Shown here piece after piece: positions 1 to 8,790 of a DNA stretch of 34,577 nucleotides. The translations under genes and the position numbers were made by a program. The notes under the pieces are model-generated. The model saw nothing but the letters and a program-made list of their open reading frames with translations. It had not been told where the DNA came from and ran no database searches. Each line of letters opens with the position of its first letter. Positions within the stretch are counted from its first letter, which is position 1. Origin of the DNA: an uncultured Candidatus Melainabacteria bacterium (lineage in GTDB: Bacteria; Cyanobacteriota; Vampirovibrionia; Gastranaerophilales; Gastranaerophilaceae); contig CALBKW010000010.1 in the NCBI GenBank assembly GCA_937895785.1, forward strand, positions 1 through 34,577, given 5' to 3'.

Positions 1-725
1 AATTCGATGGTGACAACATTCCATTCATCCACGGTTCAGCTTTAAAAGCTTTAGAAGCTGTACAAGCTAACCCTTCAATCAAACGTGGTGAAGATAAATG
101 GGTTGACAAAATTTGGGAATTGATGGATGCATTAGATTCTTACTTCCCAGAACCAGAACGTGACTTAGACAAACCATTCTTGATGCCAGTTGAAGACGTA
201 TTCTCTATTACAGGTCGTGGTACAGTAGCAACAGGTAGAGTAGAACGTGGTATTGTTAAAGTTGGTGATGAAGTTGAATTAGTTGGTTTAGGCGAAACTA
301 AGAAAACAACTGTAACAGGTGTTGAAATGTTCAGAAAACAACTTGATCAAGGTCAAGCAGGTGATAACATCGGTGCTTTATTAAGAGGTGTTGATAAAAC
401 TGAAATTCAACGTGGTCAAGTATTAGCAAAACCTGGTACAATTCACCCACACACAAAATTCACAGCTAACGTTTACGTTTTAACTAAAGAAGAAGGCGGA
501 CGTCACACACCATTCTTCCCTGGTTACAGACCTCAATTCTACATCAGAACAACTGACGTAACAGGTTCTATCCAATTCGACGGCGAAATGGTAATGCCTG
601 GTGATAACGTTGTAATGAACGTTGAATTGATTGCTCCAGTAGCTATCGAAGAAGGTATGAGATTCGCTATCCGTGAAGGCGGCAGAACAGTTGGCGCTGG
701 TGTTGTTGACAAAATTACTGAATAA
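1..725 (+). CDS. tuf: Elongation factor Tu, 3' portion (5' end outside window)
   Basis: EF-Tu carries aminoacyl-tRNA to the ribosome as a GTP complex. The reading frame is open from base 3 to the TAA at 723-725, so the gene is cut by the window edge; the ATG at 123 is internal. The visible part starts in the end of the GTPase domain (GSALKAL region). It continues through domain II (PFLMPVEDVFSITGRGTVATGR) and domain III (HTKFTANVYVLTKEEGGRHT, then FFPGYRPQFYIRTTDVTG). Its C-terminus is the usual one (GGRTVGAGVVDKI). The P-loop and switch regions lie upstream and cannot be checked. A strong hairpin terminator follows at once, so this is the last gene of its transcript. Confidence 0.98.
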   Translation, partial: FDGDNIPFIHGSALKALEAVQANPSIKRGEDKWVDKIWELMDALDSYFPEPERDLDKPFLMPVEDVFSITGRGTVATGRVERGIVKVGDEVELVGLGETKKTTVTGVEMFRKQLDQGQAGDNIGALLRGVDKTEIQRGQVLAKPGTIHPHTKFTANVYVLTKEEGGRHTPFFPGYRPQFYIRTTDVTGSIQFDGEMVMPGDNVVMNVELIAPVAIEEGMRFAIREGGRTVGAGVVDKITE

Positions 726-754
726 TAATTTTTAAACAATATAAACATACCAAA

Positions 755-786
755 AAGAGTCTATCGAAAGATAGGCTCTTTTTTTT
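755..786 (+). terminator. Rho-independent terminator after tuf
   Basis: The stem GAGTCTATC (757-765) pairs with GATAGGCTC (770-778), with one G-T wobble and two flanking A-T pairs. The loop is GAAA and a run of T follows to about 786. Confidence 0.93.
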
Positions 787-841
787 ATTTTTGTTGTATG
801 TTATAATTTTTACACAAATATCTTTATAGGAATACTATTTT

Positions 842-1639
842 ATGGACACAAAAGAAAAAGACGAGAAAATACTTTATTATTTGGCTAAAGTTGTTCAAGA
901 CCTAGCATTGAAAAATTATCCTGAAATTGTAAAAACAATTAAGGAACTATTAGTAATCGATGAAAAAGCAGACTATTACGGTATTATAGGTCTTGCAGAA
1001 TATAAATTAAATCAATATAATGATGCTATTGAACATTTAAATAGAGCTATTGAATTGTCACCAAGAGCAGATTATTATTGCAATTTAGGTATGGCAAAAG
1101 ATGCAATTAAAGATAAAGACGGCGCATTAGATGCTTATATAAAAGCTGTTGAAATGAATCCAAAATCTGATTACTATTACAGCAACGTAGCTTCAATAAG
1201 ATATGATTTGTGCCAATTTGATGAAGCAATTGAAGATTATACAAAAGCTATTGAATTAGGACCTAAAGAAGATACTTATTATGGTATGAGAGGCTTGTCT
1301 AAGGTCAAGGCTGGTAGAGCAGATGAAGCAATTGAAGATTACCTAAAAGCAATTGATTTGAATAAAGGTGAAATTGAATATTATTACCGTTTGGCAAATA
1401 TTTATTTAGAAAAGAAAGATTACGAAAAAGCATCAGAATATTATGAAAAAGTCCTAGCTTTATGCAAAGAAAAAGGTGGAGATGTATTTGATGCGGTAGG
1501 TGTTTCGTATCTTGTAAAATGTTATTTGAGATATGCGCGCGTTAAGGTTGCACAAGGTGATTATCAAGCCGCACAAGAAATGTTAACTGTTTCAATTAAC
1601 AAAGATCCTAAACTTGACGTTGATAACGCGGGTGACTAG
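842..1639 (+). CDS. TPR-repeat protein
   Basis: This 265-aa protein is almost entirely tetratricopeptide repeats of about 34 residues. The A-D-Y-Y / E-A-I-E-x-Y-x-K-A-I-E-L pattern recurs from about residue 30 to 210, giving five to six units. No signal peptide or membrane segment is visible, so it is probably a cytoplasmic scaffold; TPR solenoids bind peptides or partner proteins, and the partner here is unknown. The ATG at 842 is preceded by ATAGGA (826-831). A TATAAT at 802-807 could be a -10 box but has no good -35. It stands alone between two terminators, so it is likely monocistronic. Confidence 0.9.
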   Translation: MDTKEKDEKILYYLAKVVQDLALKNYPEIVKTIKELLVIDEKADYYGIIGLAEYKLNQYNDAIEHLNRAIELSPRADYYCNLGMAKDAIKDKDGALDAYIKAVEMNPKSDYYYSNVASIRYDLCQFDEAIEDYTKAIELGPKEDTYYGMRGLSKVKAGRADEAIEDYLKAIDLNKGEIEYYYRLANIYLEKKDYEKASEYYEKVLALCKEKGGDVFDAVGVSYLVKCYLRYARVKVAQGDYQAAQEMLTVSINKDPKLDVDNAGD

Positions 1640-1646
1640 ATATAAC

Positions 1647-1679
1647 AAAAAAGGTTGAACGTTTCGTTCAACCTTTTTT
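1647..1679. terminator. Bidirectional terminator between convergent genes
   Basis: A perfect 15-bp inverted repeat with A-tract and T-tract flanks (1647-1661 with 1665-1679, loop TTT, core GGTTGAACG). Because both ends are A/T tracts it can stop the TPR gene on the plus strand and the 77-aa gene on the minus strand. Confidence 0.95.
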
Positions 1680-1698
1680 GTTTTTATTAAATTTTTTA

Positions 1699-1932
1699 TT
1701 ATGCAATACCGATTTGGCGCATTGGCATTGCTTTTTTACCCATTTGAGCTGCACTTGTTTGAACAGCGCCATCTTTAATGCCTAAGCCAACGTAAGCCAT
1801 ATCATTTGAGAATGGATTACCACCGTCAGCGCCTGCTCTTTTAACTGCAGATACTGGTTGGAATTGACCTATGCCTTTTACACCTTGAAGTTTTGTTGCA
1901 AATGGATTATTGTTTAATGCTGAAATATCCAA
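1699..1932 (-). CDS. Small hypothetical protein, 77 aa, TTG start
   Basis: I do not recognise this family. The start is TTG at 1932-1930. The codon two upstream (1938-1936) is an in-frame TAA, so no upstream start is possible. An AAGAAAGGAT ribosome-binding site (1948-1941) lies at normal distance. The product is rich in Gly, Ala, Asn and Met and has no membrane segment or signal peptide. The N-terminus contains NNNPFATKLQ and later GNPFSND. NPFA also occurs near the N-terminus of the HNH-type protein at 26242-27471, and PFANLK in its paralogue, so this may be a secreted or targeted small protein. It shares a bidirectional terminator with the TPR gene. Confidence 0.72.
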   Translation of the reverse strand: MDISALNNNPFATKLQGVKGIGQFQPVSAVKRAGADGGNPFSNDMAYVGLGIKDGAVQTSAAQMGKKAMPMRQIGIA

Positions 1933-2029
1933 TTTTTAATATCCTTTCTTACATTTATATTAAAACATTGTTTTTGATAAAATTGCCTAATGTTAACAAA
2001 ATATTTACAATTTCTTTAAATTTTTTGTG

Positions 2030-2058
2030 TTGAATTGCCCCTATGTTTTTGATAGAAT
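2030..2058 (+). promoter_or_regulatory. Sigma-70-type promoter for gpmI
   Basis: TTGAAT (2030-2035), a 17-bp spacer and TAGAAT (2053-2058) lie about 40 bases ahead of the gpmI ATG. AAAAAGGGGA (2081-2090) is the ribosome-binding site. Confidence 0.75.
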
Positions 2059-2097
2059 TAATTGGCTAAAAATAAACAATAAAAAGGGGATAAGAAT

Positions 2098-3624
2098 ATG
2101 ACAAATCGTGTTTTATTATGTATTATGGACGGTTGGGGAATTGAAGTTGGTGCTGAAAAGTACGATGCAACTGTTCTTGCCGATGCTAAAAATGTTAAAC
2201 ATTTAGAAGAAACTGAAAAATTTACAAAAATCCACGCCGATGGTCAATATGTAGGTTTACCAGAAGGTCAAATGGGTAACAGTGAAGTAGGACACTTAAA
2301 CTTAGGTGCAGGCAGAGTTGTTCACCAAGATTTGTCAAAAATTAATTTAAGCATAAAAGATGGTAGCTTCTTTAAAAATGAAAAATTCTTACAAGCTATT
2401 GAACACGTTAAAAAGAATAATTCAGCGCTTCACTTGTATGGTTTAGTTTCTACAGGTGGTGTTCACTCATCTTTAGATCACTTGTTAGCCTTAATCAAAA
2501 TGGCTGCTGATAATGGCTTGAAAAAAGTTTATGTTCACGCTTTCTTAGACGGTCGTGATACTCCACCAGCAAGTGCTTGCACTTTCTTGCAAACAGTAGA
2601 AGATGAATTGAAAAAATATAATCTTCCTCAAATTGCATCTGTTGTAGGTAGATACTGGATTATGGATAGGGATAACCGTTGGGAACGTGTTGAAAAAGGT
2701 TATAACTGCTTGCTTTTAGGTGAAGGTAATAAAGCTGAAAATGCTATTGCTGGCGTAAAGGCATCTTATGATAACAAAATTACTGATGAATTTGTTGAAC
2801 CAATCGTATGTGGTGGAGAAGAATCAAGAATCCACGATAACGATGCAATTATTTTCTTCAACTACAGACCTGATAGAGCTAGAGAAATTTCTAAAGCAAT
2901 CAATTTTGCTGATTTTGATGGTTTTGAAAGAAAAGCTGTTAGAAAAAATATTTGCTACGTAACTTTTACTAAATATGATGAAACATTCACATTCCCAGTA
3001 GCATTTGAAAAAACAAAAATGGTAAACATTTTAGGTGATGTATTGGAAGCTAATGGTGTAAACCAATTCAGAACTGCTGAAACTGAAAAATATGCACACG
3101 TAACATTTTTCTTTAATGGTGGTATTGAAGAACCAAATGCTCATGAAACTCGTAAATTAGTCGCATCACCAAAAGTTGCAACATACGATATGCAACCTGA
3201 AATGAGTGCTCCAGAAGTTTGTCAAAACGTATTAGATGCTATTGACAACAAAGATTATGGTTTTATCTTAGTAAACTTTGCAAACCCTGATATGGTTGGT
3301 CATACAGGTGTTTTAGAAGCTGCAGTTAAAGCTTGTCATACAGTTGATGATTGTGTAGGCAAAATTGCTCAAAAATGTAAAGAAAATGGCGTAATTATGG
3401 TACTTACAGCAGACCACGGTAACGCTGAAATGATGATGGACGAAAAAACAGGTAAACCACATACAGCACACACTACAAACGAAGTTCCATTCGTTATCAT
3501 CAATGCAGACAAAAACATTGAATTGAAAGAAGATGGTGCATTATGTAATGTTGCTCCAACAATTCTACAATTAATGGGTATTAAACAACCTGCAGAAATG
3601 GATTGCGAATCTTTAATTAAATAG
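2098..3624 (+). CDS. gpmI: 2,3-bisphosphoglycerate-independent phosphoglycerate mutase
   Basis: This cytoplasmic glycolytic enzyme interconverts 3- and 2-phosphoglycerate through a phosphoserine intermediate and needs two Mn ions. The family features are present. The first metal-binding Asp is in MDGWG (D11) and the catalytic Ser is in GNSEVGHLN (S62, the numbering of the Bacillus enzyme). The substrate loops HAFLDGRDTPP and GRYWIMDRDNRWERVEKGY are present, as is the alkaline-phosphatase-fold metal motif TADHGNAEMM near the C-terminus. The length of 508 aa is normal and no key residue is missing. It has its own promoter and a strong GGGG ribosome-binding site. The SNF2 gene begins only 15 bases after its stop, so the two are probably co-transcribed. 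Confidence 0.98.
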   Translation: MTNRVLLCIMDGWGIEVGAEKYDATVLADAKNVKHLEETEKFTKIHADGQYVGLPEGQMGNSEVGHLNLGAGRVVHQDLSKINLSIKDGSFFKNEKFLQAIEHVKKNNSALHLYGLVSTGGVHSSLDHLLALIKMAADNGLKKVYVHAFLDGRDTPPASACTFLQTVEDELKKYNLPQIASVVGRYWIMDRDNRWERVEKGYNCLLLGEGNKAENAIAGVKASYDNKITDEFVEPIVCGGEESRIHDNDAIIFFNYRPDRAREISKAINFADFDGFERKAVRKNICYVTFTKYDETFTFPVAFEKTKMVNILGDVLEANGVNQFRTAETEKYAHVTFFFNGGIEEPNAHETRKLVASPKVATYDMQPEMSAPEVCQNVLDAIDNKDYGFILVNFANPDMVGHTGVLEAAVKACHTVDDCVGKIAQKCKENGVIMVLTADHGNAEMMMDEKTGKPHTAHTTNEVPFVIINADKNIELKEDGALCNVAPTILQLMGIKQPAEMDCESLIK

Positions 3625-3639
3625 TAGTAAAGGGAAATT

Positions 3640-6612
3640 ATGACGGAGAAGACTAAAGGATTAGACATAGATTTATCATTTAAAAAGAATAATGTTGATG
3701 AATTATTCTTCAATTTGAGCGAAAACCCAAATGGCTTTAAAAATAAGGATTTTCGTTACACATTGAGTTTAATTTATCAAATTGTTGAAGACGAATTTGA
3801 AGGTGTTTTCCTAAGCCCTAATTCGCCAGTTAGAAATACTGATTTCTATATGGTAAATAACAATGGTAAACAATCCTTCTTTGTTACTCCGACAAACAAT
3901 TTTCAATATTATTTGAAGTCAAAAGGTTCTTTGTTCCGCTGTTCATCAAGCGTTATTGGCACAAAAGTCGGTTATGCATTGCCAAAAGATTTAGTTTTAG
4001 ATTACTTTGGCGGTTTTGGTGAAATTGTTGATTTTGATGATATTTCATACACATTTATCTATTTGAATAAATTAACTCAATTTGTATTGAAGTTAATTGA
4101 AAAATTATACTTCATTCCAACAGTAAAACGTCGCGGACAAATGTTCAGAATTGTGTATGAACCAATCATTGCAAACAAACAGTTGGCAAGAATTATCAAC
4201 CAATTTGAGGAAAATCTACCAGAAGATTTGTTTATTCAAGGTGAAATGCCTAAAAACTTTGTAAGTGACTTTATTTATGATTACTTAAATTATGTAATTT
4301 ACAAGTTCTTGGGTATTAAAGCTTATAAATTTAAAGATATTAAATCAGGCACTTACCTAATTAAAGATTTAGAACAAAAATCTTTAATGAAGGGTAATGA
4401 TTATGCAGAAAACTTTGCTCAATGGTTTGATGAGTTGTATTTAGGTAAATACGATGTTATTCCATTCTTTAAGGTTAACAAGATTTCTGACGAAATGTTC
4501 CAATTGAAGGTTCACATCAAGAATAGAAAAACTGGTGAAGAGGCTTTAATTGATGATTTATATACAGAGGATGAAGTTTTTGGCGTAAATTCGTCTGACA
4601 TTGCAAAAATTGTAGAAAAACAATTGAATTATGCAAACAGATATATGCCAGAACTTGAAACTTTGTTTGAAGATGAAGACAAATTAGCTTTGGATTTGAA
4701 CTTAGGTGAAGTTTACAAAATAATCACTCAAACTGCATATTACTTACAAAAAGCGCAAATTGAAGTAATTTTACCTGATGAACTTGTAAACGTAATTGTT
4801 CCAAGAGCTTCAATTAATGCTAAAGTAAAAGCTTCTCGCTCAGGCGATTTGTTGGATATTTTCAATACAACATCTTCAAGTGCAATTTCTTTAGACGATA
4901 TTTTAGACTTCTCTTACGAAATTGCATTAGGAAATGATAAATTGTCATTGGAAGAGTTCCAAGAATTGGTTAAAGACTCTCAAGGTCTTGTAAAATATAA
5001 AGATAAATATATTCTTATTGACCAAGATGAAAGCAAGAAAATCTTTGAAAAGATTGCAAAAGCTGACCACAGCAAAATGACAAGAATGAAATTAATTCAC
5101 GCATCAATGTCAGGTCAATTGGAAGATTTCGATTTTGATTATGATGAAGCGTTTGCAAATATCTTGAAAGACTTTACTAAACCTGTCGAAGTTGACCCAC
5201 CAAAAGGCTTAAAAGGTGAACTTAGACCATATCAACAAACAGGTCTTAAATGGTTATGGACAAATGTTTCAAAAGGCTTCGGCTGCTGTATGGCAGATGA
5301 CATGGGGTTGGGTAAAACTATCCAAGTTATCAGTTTGATTTTGAAACTTAAAGAAGATGAAAAACTTAAAAAGCCTGTACTTGTTGTATGTCCAACAACC
5401 TTAATGGGTAACTGGATGAAGGAATTGCAACTATTTGCACCTGATTTAAAAGCTACAACATATCATGGTTTAGATAGACAGCTAAATACAAATGTCGATA
5501 TTATTCTTACAACTTATGCAATTATGAGAATTGATATTGAAGAATTGAAAAAACAACAATGGGGTATGATTATTGTTGATGAAGCTCAAAATATTAAAAA
5601 CCCAGATACAGCACAAACAGTTGCTATCAAGTCATTGAAATCCCCTGTTAAAATTGCAATGACTGGTACTCCTGTAGAAAACAGGTTAACAGAATTGTGG
5701 AGTATTTTCGATTTCATTAATGCTGGATACTTAGGTTCTTTAAAAGAGTTCCAAAAGAGCTATGCTATTCCAATTGAACGATTTAAAGAAACTTCTCGTG
5801 CAACAAAATTGAAGATGTCAGTATCTCCATTTGTTCTAAGACGTTTGAAAACAGACAAGCATGTTATCTCAGACTTACCTGAAAAAATGGTACTTAACGA
5901 TTACTGCTACTTGTCTAAGAACCAAGCTGTTCTTTACGAAAAGACTTTAAACGAAATGATGGAAAAGATAAGCGGATTTACTGGTATAAACAGACGTGGC
6001 AATATCTTCAAACTTATTACTGCTCTAAAACAAATCTGCAACCACCCTTACCAATTCTTAAAATCAGGTGATATGAATAAAGAATCTTCTGGTAAGATGG
6101 AACAATGTATCCAATTGGTACAAAGTATCATAGATAATGACGAAAAGACATTAATCTTTACTCAATATAAAGAAATGGGTGATATCTTAACTCACGTAAT
6201 CGAAGAAGAATGTAATACAACTCCATTGTTCTTCCACGGTTCATTGAACGTTAACCAACGTGAAGAAATGATTAACAAATTCCAAACAGACCCTGATACC
6301 AAGGTTATGATATTGTCATTAAAAGCTGGTGGTACAGGTTTGAACTTGACTTCTGCAACAAATGTTATCCACTATGACTTGTGGTGGAATCCAGCCGTTG
6401 AAGATCAAGCTACTGACCGTACATACCGTATTGGTCAAGACAAAAATGTTATGGTACACAGACTTATTACTCTAGGTACTTTCGAAGAAAAAATTGATGA
6501 AATGCTTAAATCTAAGAAAGAACTTGCAGATATGGCTGTTTACGAAGGCGAAAAGATTATTACAGAACTTTCAGACGAAGAAATCTACGAAATCTTTACT
6601 CTTTCAGCATAA
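3640..6612 (+). CDS. SNF2/Rad54-family DNA-dependent ATPase (helicase-like)
   Basis: The C-terminal half is a complete SNF2 motor. Walker A is ADDMGLGKT (K559), motif II is DEAQ (D647-Q650) and motif III is MTGTPVENRLTELWSI. In the second RecA lobe, AGGTGLNLTSA is near residue 897 and the arginine-finger region DQATDRTYRIGQ is near 924-933. Such enzymes move along double-stranded DNA and remodel protein-DNA or transcription complexes (RapA and bacterial HepA-like proteins are relatives). The first 520 residues match nothing I can name; they are mixed alpha/beta with no visible zinc-binding SWIM motif. Length is 990 aa. It starts 15 bases after gpmI with GGGAAATT ahead of the ATG, and ends at a strong terminator. 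Confidence 0.93.
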   Translation: MTEKTKGLDIDLSFKKNNVDELFFNLSENPNGFKNKDFRYTLSLIYQIVEDEFEGVFLSPNSPVRNTDFYMVNNNGKQSFFVTPTNNFQYYLKSKGSLFRCSSSVIGTKVGYALPKDLVLDYFGGFGEIVDFDDISYTFIYLNKLTQFVLKLIEKLYFIPTVKRRGQMFRIVYEPIIANKQLARIINQFEENLPEDLFIQGEMPKNFVSDFIYDYLNYVIYKFLGIKAYKFKDIKSGTYLIKDLEQKSLMKGNDYAENFAQWFDELYLGKYDVIPFFKVNKISDEMFQLKVHIKNRKTGEEALIDDLYTEDEVFGVNSSDIAKIVEKQLNYANRYMPELETLFEDEDKLALDLNLGEVYKIITQTAYYLQKAQIEVILPDELVNVIVPRASINAKVKASRSGDLLDIFNTTSSSAISLDDILDFSYEIALGNDKLSLEEFQELVKDSQGLVKYKDKYILIDQDESKKIFEKIAKADHSKMTRMKLIHASMSGQLEDFDFDYDEAFANILKDFTKPVEVDPPKGLKGELRPYQQTGLKWLWTNVSKGFGCCMADDMGLGKTIQVISLILKLKEDEKLKKPVLVVCPTTLMGNWMKELQLFAPDLKATTYHGLDRQLNTNVDIILTTYAIMRIDIEELKKQQWGMIIVDEAQNIKNPDTAQTVAIKSLKSPVKIAMTGTPVENRLTELWSIFDFINAGYLGSLKEFQKSYAIPIERFKETSRATKLKMSVSPFVLRRLKTDKHVISDLPEKMVLNDYCYLSKNQAVLYEKTLNEMMEKISGFTGINRRGNIFKLITALKQICNHPYQFLKSGDMNKESSGKMEQCIQLVQSIIDNDEKTLIFTQYKEMGDILTHVIEEECNTTPLFFHGSLNVNQREEMINKFQTDPDTKVMILSLKAGGTGLNLTSATNVIHYDLWWNPAVEDQATDRTYRIGQDKNVMVHRLITLGTFEEKIDEMLKSKKELADMAVYEGEKIITELSDEEIYEIFTLSA

Positions 6613-6631
6613 TTTTAACGAAGGATTTAAA

Positions 6632-6660
6632 AGGGCGGGTTTGCGAAGCAAACCCGCCCT
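6632..6660. terminator. Bidirectional GC-rich terminator
   Basis: A perfect 13-bp stem (AGGGCGGGTTTGC with its complement, 6632-6644 and 6648-6660), triloop GAA, flanked by A's on the left and T's on the right. It sits between the convergent SNF2 and cca-like genes. The stem is strikingly GC-rich against its surroundings. Confidence 0.95.
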
Positions 6661-6667
6661 TTTTTTA

Positions 6668-8071
6668 TTAATATTTTTCTACAAAATCGATTGCTTGTTC
6701 TTTTGTTGTAATATCTCCGTTAAACTGAGCTTCTTTTAACGCATCAATTATTTCACCAAGTTCTTTAGAAGGTTTTAAGTTCTTTATTTTCATAATTTCT
6801 TCACCTGAAAGTAGTTTTGGCAAAGGTTTTAGAGTATCTTTAACTTCAAGATAATATTTTAAAAGAGATTGAAGTCCGGTTATGTTATTACGTACAATTT
6901 CATCTGTAATTGCTTCACCACGAGCAGAAAGCCTGTCTGACATCGCTACAATTATGTTGTCAATGACGTTATCACCCATTCTGCGAATATATCGCATTTT
7001 TGTTTTATCTGAAAGACCTTCTGTAACAATAATATTAGATGGGTAGATGTGATACCTAATCATTGCTTCAATGTATTCAATTTGTTTTTTAGAAAATTTC
7101 AAATTGCGTAAAATAGGTTTGCACATATCAGCCCCAACAAGTTCGTGCTTGATGAAACGGTGTCTGCCAGTGTCTTCTTCAATTGTCCAGCACGAGAACT
7201 TGCCTATATCGTGCATAAAACCCGCTAATTTTAAGTGAGCAAGTCGAGTAAATCCACCGAAATCAACTTTATCAAGGTGAGCTTTAACATCTTTGTTTGC
7301 AATTTTATAAAAGTTTTGAATTTGTCTAACTGTTTCGATAGAGTGACCTATTAGTGGTAAATGGTGGTGAGAGTTTGGAGGAACTTTTTTTACATCATTG
7401 AAAATTGGTAAAATTTCGCATAAAAGTTCTGCTTTATCCATATTTTCAAGAGCTTTTACTGTGTAATCACCGCTAAAAAGTTTCATCAATTCGTAATTTA
7501 TGCGTTCTTTTGCAGGTTTATTAATCAATTTTTTGTGCTTTTTAACAGTTTCAAGCAAATTATCATCAATATCAAATCCCGTTACAGCTTGAAATCTGAA
7601 TATTCTAAGCAATCTTAAAGGGTCATCAATAAGGTTTTGTTCAGAAATGATATTTATTTTTTCCTCTTTTAAATCTTTAAATCCATTAAATAAATCAATA
7701 AATTTGTCGTCTTGCAAGTCATAAGCTATTGCGTTCATTCTCAAATCACGACGTTCTAAATCCTTTTGCAAACTGTTTTCAATAGGGTTTGTAATGTCAA
7801 TGAAATTGATTTTATCTTTTAAAACGAGTCTATAAATGTGGTTAACTTCGTCAAGTGGAATATATGTTGCATCAAGCTCTTTTGAAAGCTCTTGAGCGAA
7901 GGTTTTGGCGTCTTTATCAACTACAATAATGTCTTTGTCGTGGTTTTCTTTTCCAAGGCAAAAATCTCGAATAACACCGCCTACAAGTAAAACTTTTGTA
8001 TTCTTTGCAAAAGTTTTTATTTGTTGAATTAATTTATCAGATTTTATTTTATTTGTTATTTGAGAACTCAT
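6668..8071 (-). CDS. cca: CCA-adding enzyme / poly(A) polymerase family nucleotidyltransferase with HD domain
   Basis: Class II nucleotidyltransferases of this family add or repair the CCA end of tRNA, or add A tails to RNA. The catalytic head is at residues 29-53: VGGVIRD, then DKD (D45, D47), the metal-binding Asp pair. The template-like motif RRDLRMNA is at 107-114. RNA-binding helices follow (DDPLRLLRIFRF near 149-160). A C-terminal HD phosphohydrolase domain carries NSHHHLPLIGHS (233-244) and MHDIGK (H287, D288). HD-bearing members include E. coli Cca, but poly(A) polymerase cannot be separated from CCA-adding activity by eye. The start overlaps rsmE by 23 bases. It is the last gene of the minus-strand unit and ends at the 6632 terminator. 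Confidence 0.88.
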   Translation of the reverse strand: MSSQITNKIKSDKLIQQIKTFAKNTKVLLVGGVIRDFCLGKENHDKDIIVVDKDAKTFAQELSKELDATYIPLDEVNHIYRLVLKDKINFIDITNPIENSLQKDLERRDLRMNAIAYDLQDDKFIDLFNGFKDLKEEKINIISEQNLIDDPLRLLRIFRFQAVTGFDIDDNLLETVKKHKKLINKPAKERINYELMKLFSGDYTVKALENMDKAELLCEILPIFNDVKKVPPNSHHHLPLIGHSIETVRQIQNFYKIANKDVKAHLDKVDFGGFTRLAHLKLAGFMHDIGKFSCWTIEEDTGRHRFIKHELVGADMCKPILRNLKFSKKQIEYIEAMIRYHIYPSNIIVTEGLSDKTKMRYIRRMGDNVIDNIIVAMSDRLSARGEAITDEIVRNNITGLQSLLKYYLEVKDTLKPLPKLLSGEEIMKIKNLKPSKELGEIIDALKEAQFNGDITTKEQAIDFVEKY

Positions 8072-8789
8072 AAACTATGTTTCCAAGTGCTACTATTACT
8101 GCTGTTTCTGCCTTTAAAATTAAACTTCCAAGAGTCAACATTGCGATATTATTTTCTTCAAAATATTTGAACTCACGTGCTGAAAATCCACCCTCTGGAC
8201 CAATGATTGCAAGTACATTTTCATCTTTTTTTATATGATTTTCTGTTAAATAATTTTTTAGACTAAATCTTTCATCTCGTTCACAAAAAGCTAAAACTTT
8301 ATCAAATTTTTTAGATTTTAAAAGTATGTCTAAATCTGTTAAATCAAAACATTCAGGAATACTTGCGCGTTCGCATTGTTTTGAAGATTCAGCCATAATT
8401 TTTTGCCATTTAGGGATTTTCTTTTCAATAATATTTTTGCCCAGTGAGCAATAATCGGTGTAAATTGGATAAATTCCACGAACGCCAAGTTCTGTCGCTT
8501 TTTCTATAATTAAACCTTGTGCATCACTTTTTACTGGTGATTGAGCTAAAAATAAGTTAAAACCTAAATCGTTTTTTGAAGGGTATTTTTTTTCTATTTT
8601 TGCTTCAATAGAGTTTTTATCAATGTTTGAAATTACACATTCATATTCAATTCTATTTTCATCAATTACTCTAAGTTTTTCCCCATTTTTTGCACGCAAA
8701 GACCTTGCAATATGTTGATAATTTTCTTTATCATCAATAGTTACAAGGTCATTTGATATATTTTTTGAATTTATAAAAAAGTGTGGCAT
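8049..8789 (-). CDS. rsmE: 16S rRNA (uracil-1498-N3)-methyltransferase
   Basis: RsmE methylates N3 of U1498 in 16S rRNA using S-adenosylmethionine. The N-terminal PUA-like part begins MPHFFI, typical of the family, and ends near residue 70. The SPOUT trefoil-knot domain has NLFLAQSPVK, EKATELGV, MAESSKQCERASIPE, IIGPEGGFSAREF and LGSLILKAETAV, the cofactor-binding knot. I set the start at the ATG of 8789-8787, one base after the TAA of the pentapeptide gene (TAATATG). A longer frame opening at 8822 would overlap that gene and add 11 unconserved residues. The protein is then 246 aa, normal for the family. Translation is probably coupled to the upstream gene, as no clear Shine-Dalgarno is seen. 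Confidence 0.93.
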   Translation of the reverse strand: MPHFFINSKNISNDLVTIDDKENYQHIARSLRAKNGEKLRVIDENRIEYECVISNIDKNSIEAKIEKKYPSKNDLGFNLFLAQSPVKSDAQGLIIEKATELGVRGIYPIYTDYCSLGKNIIEKKIPKWQKIMAESSKQCERASIPECFDLTDLDILLKSKKFDKVLAFCERDERFSLKNYLTENHIKKDENVLAIIGPEGGFSAREFKYFEENNIAMLTLGSLILKAETAVIVALGNIVYEFSNNK

Positions 8790-8790
8790 A

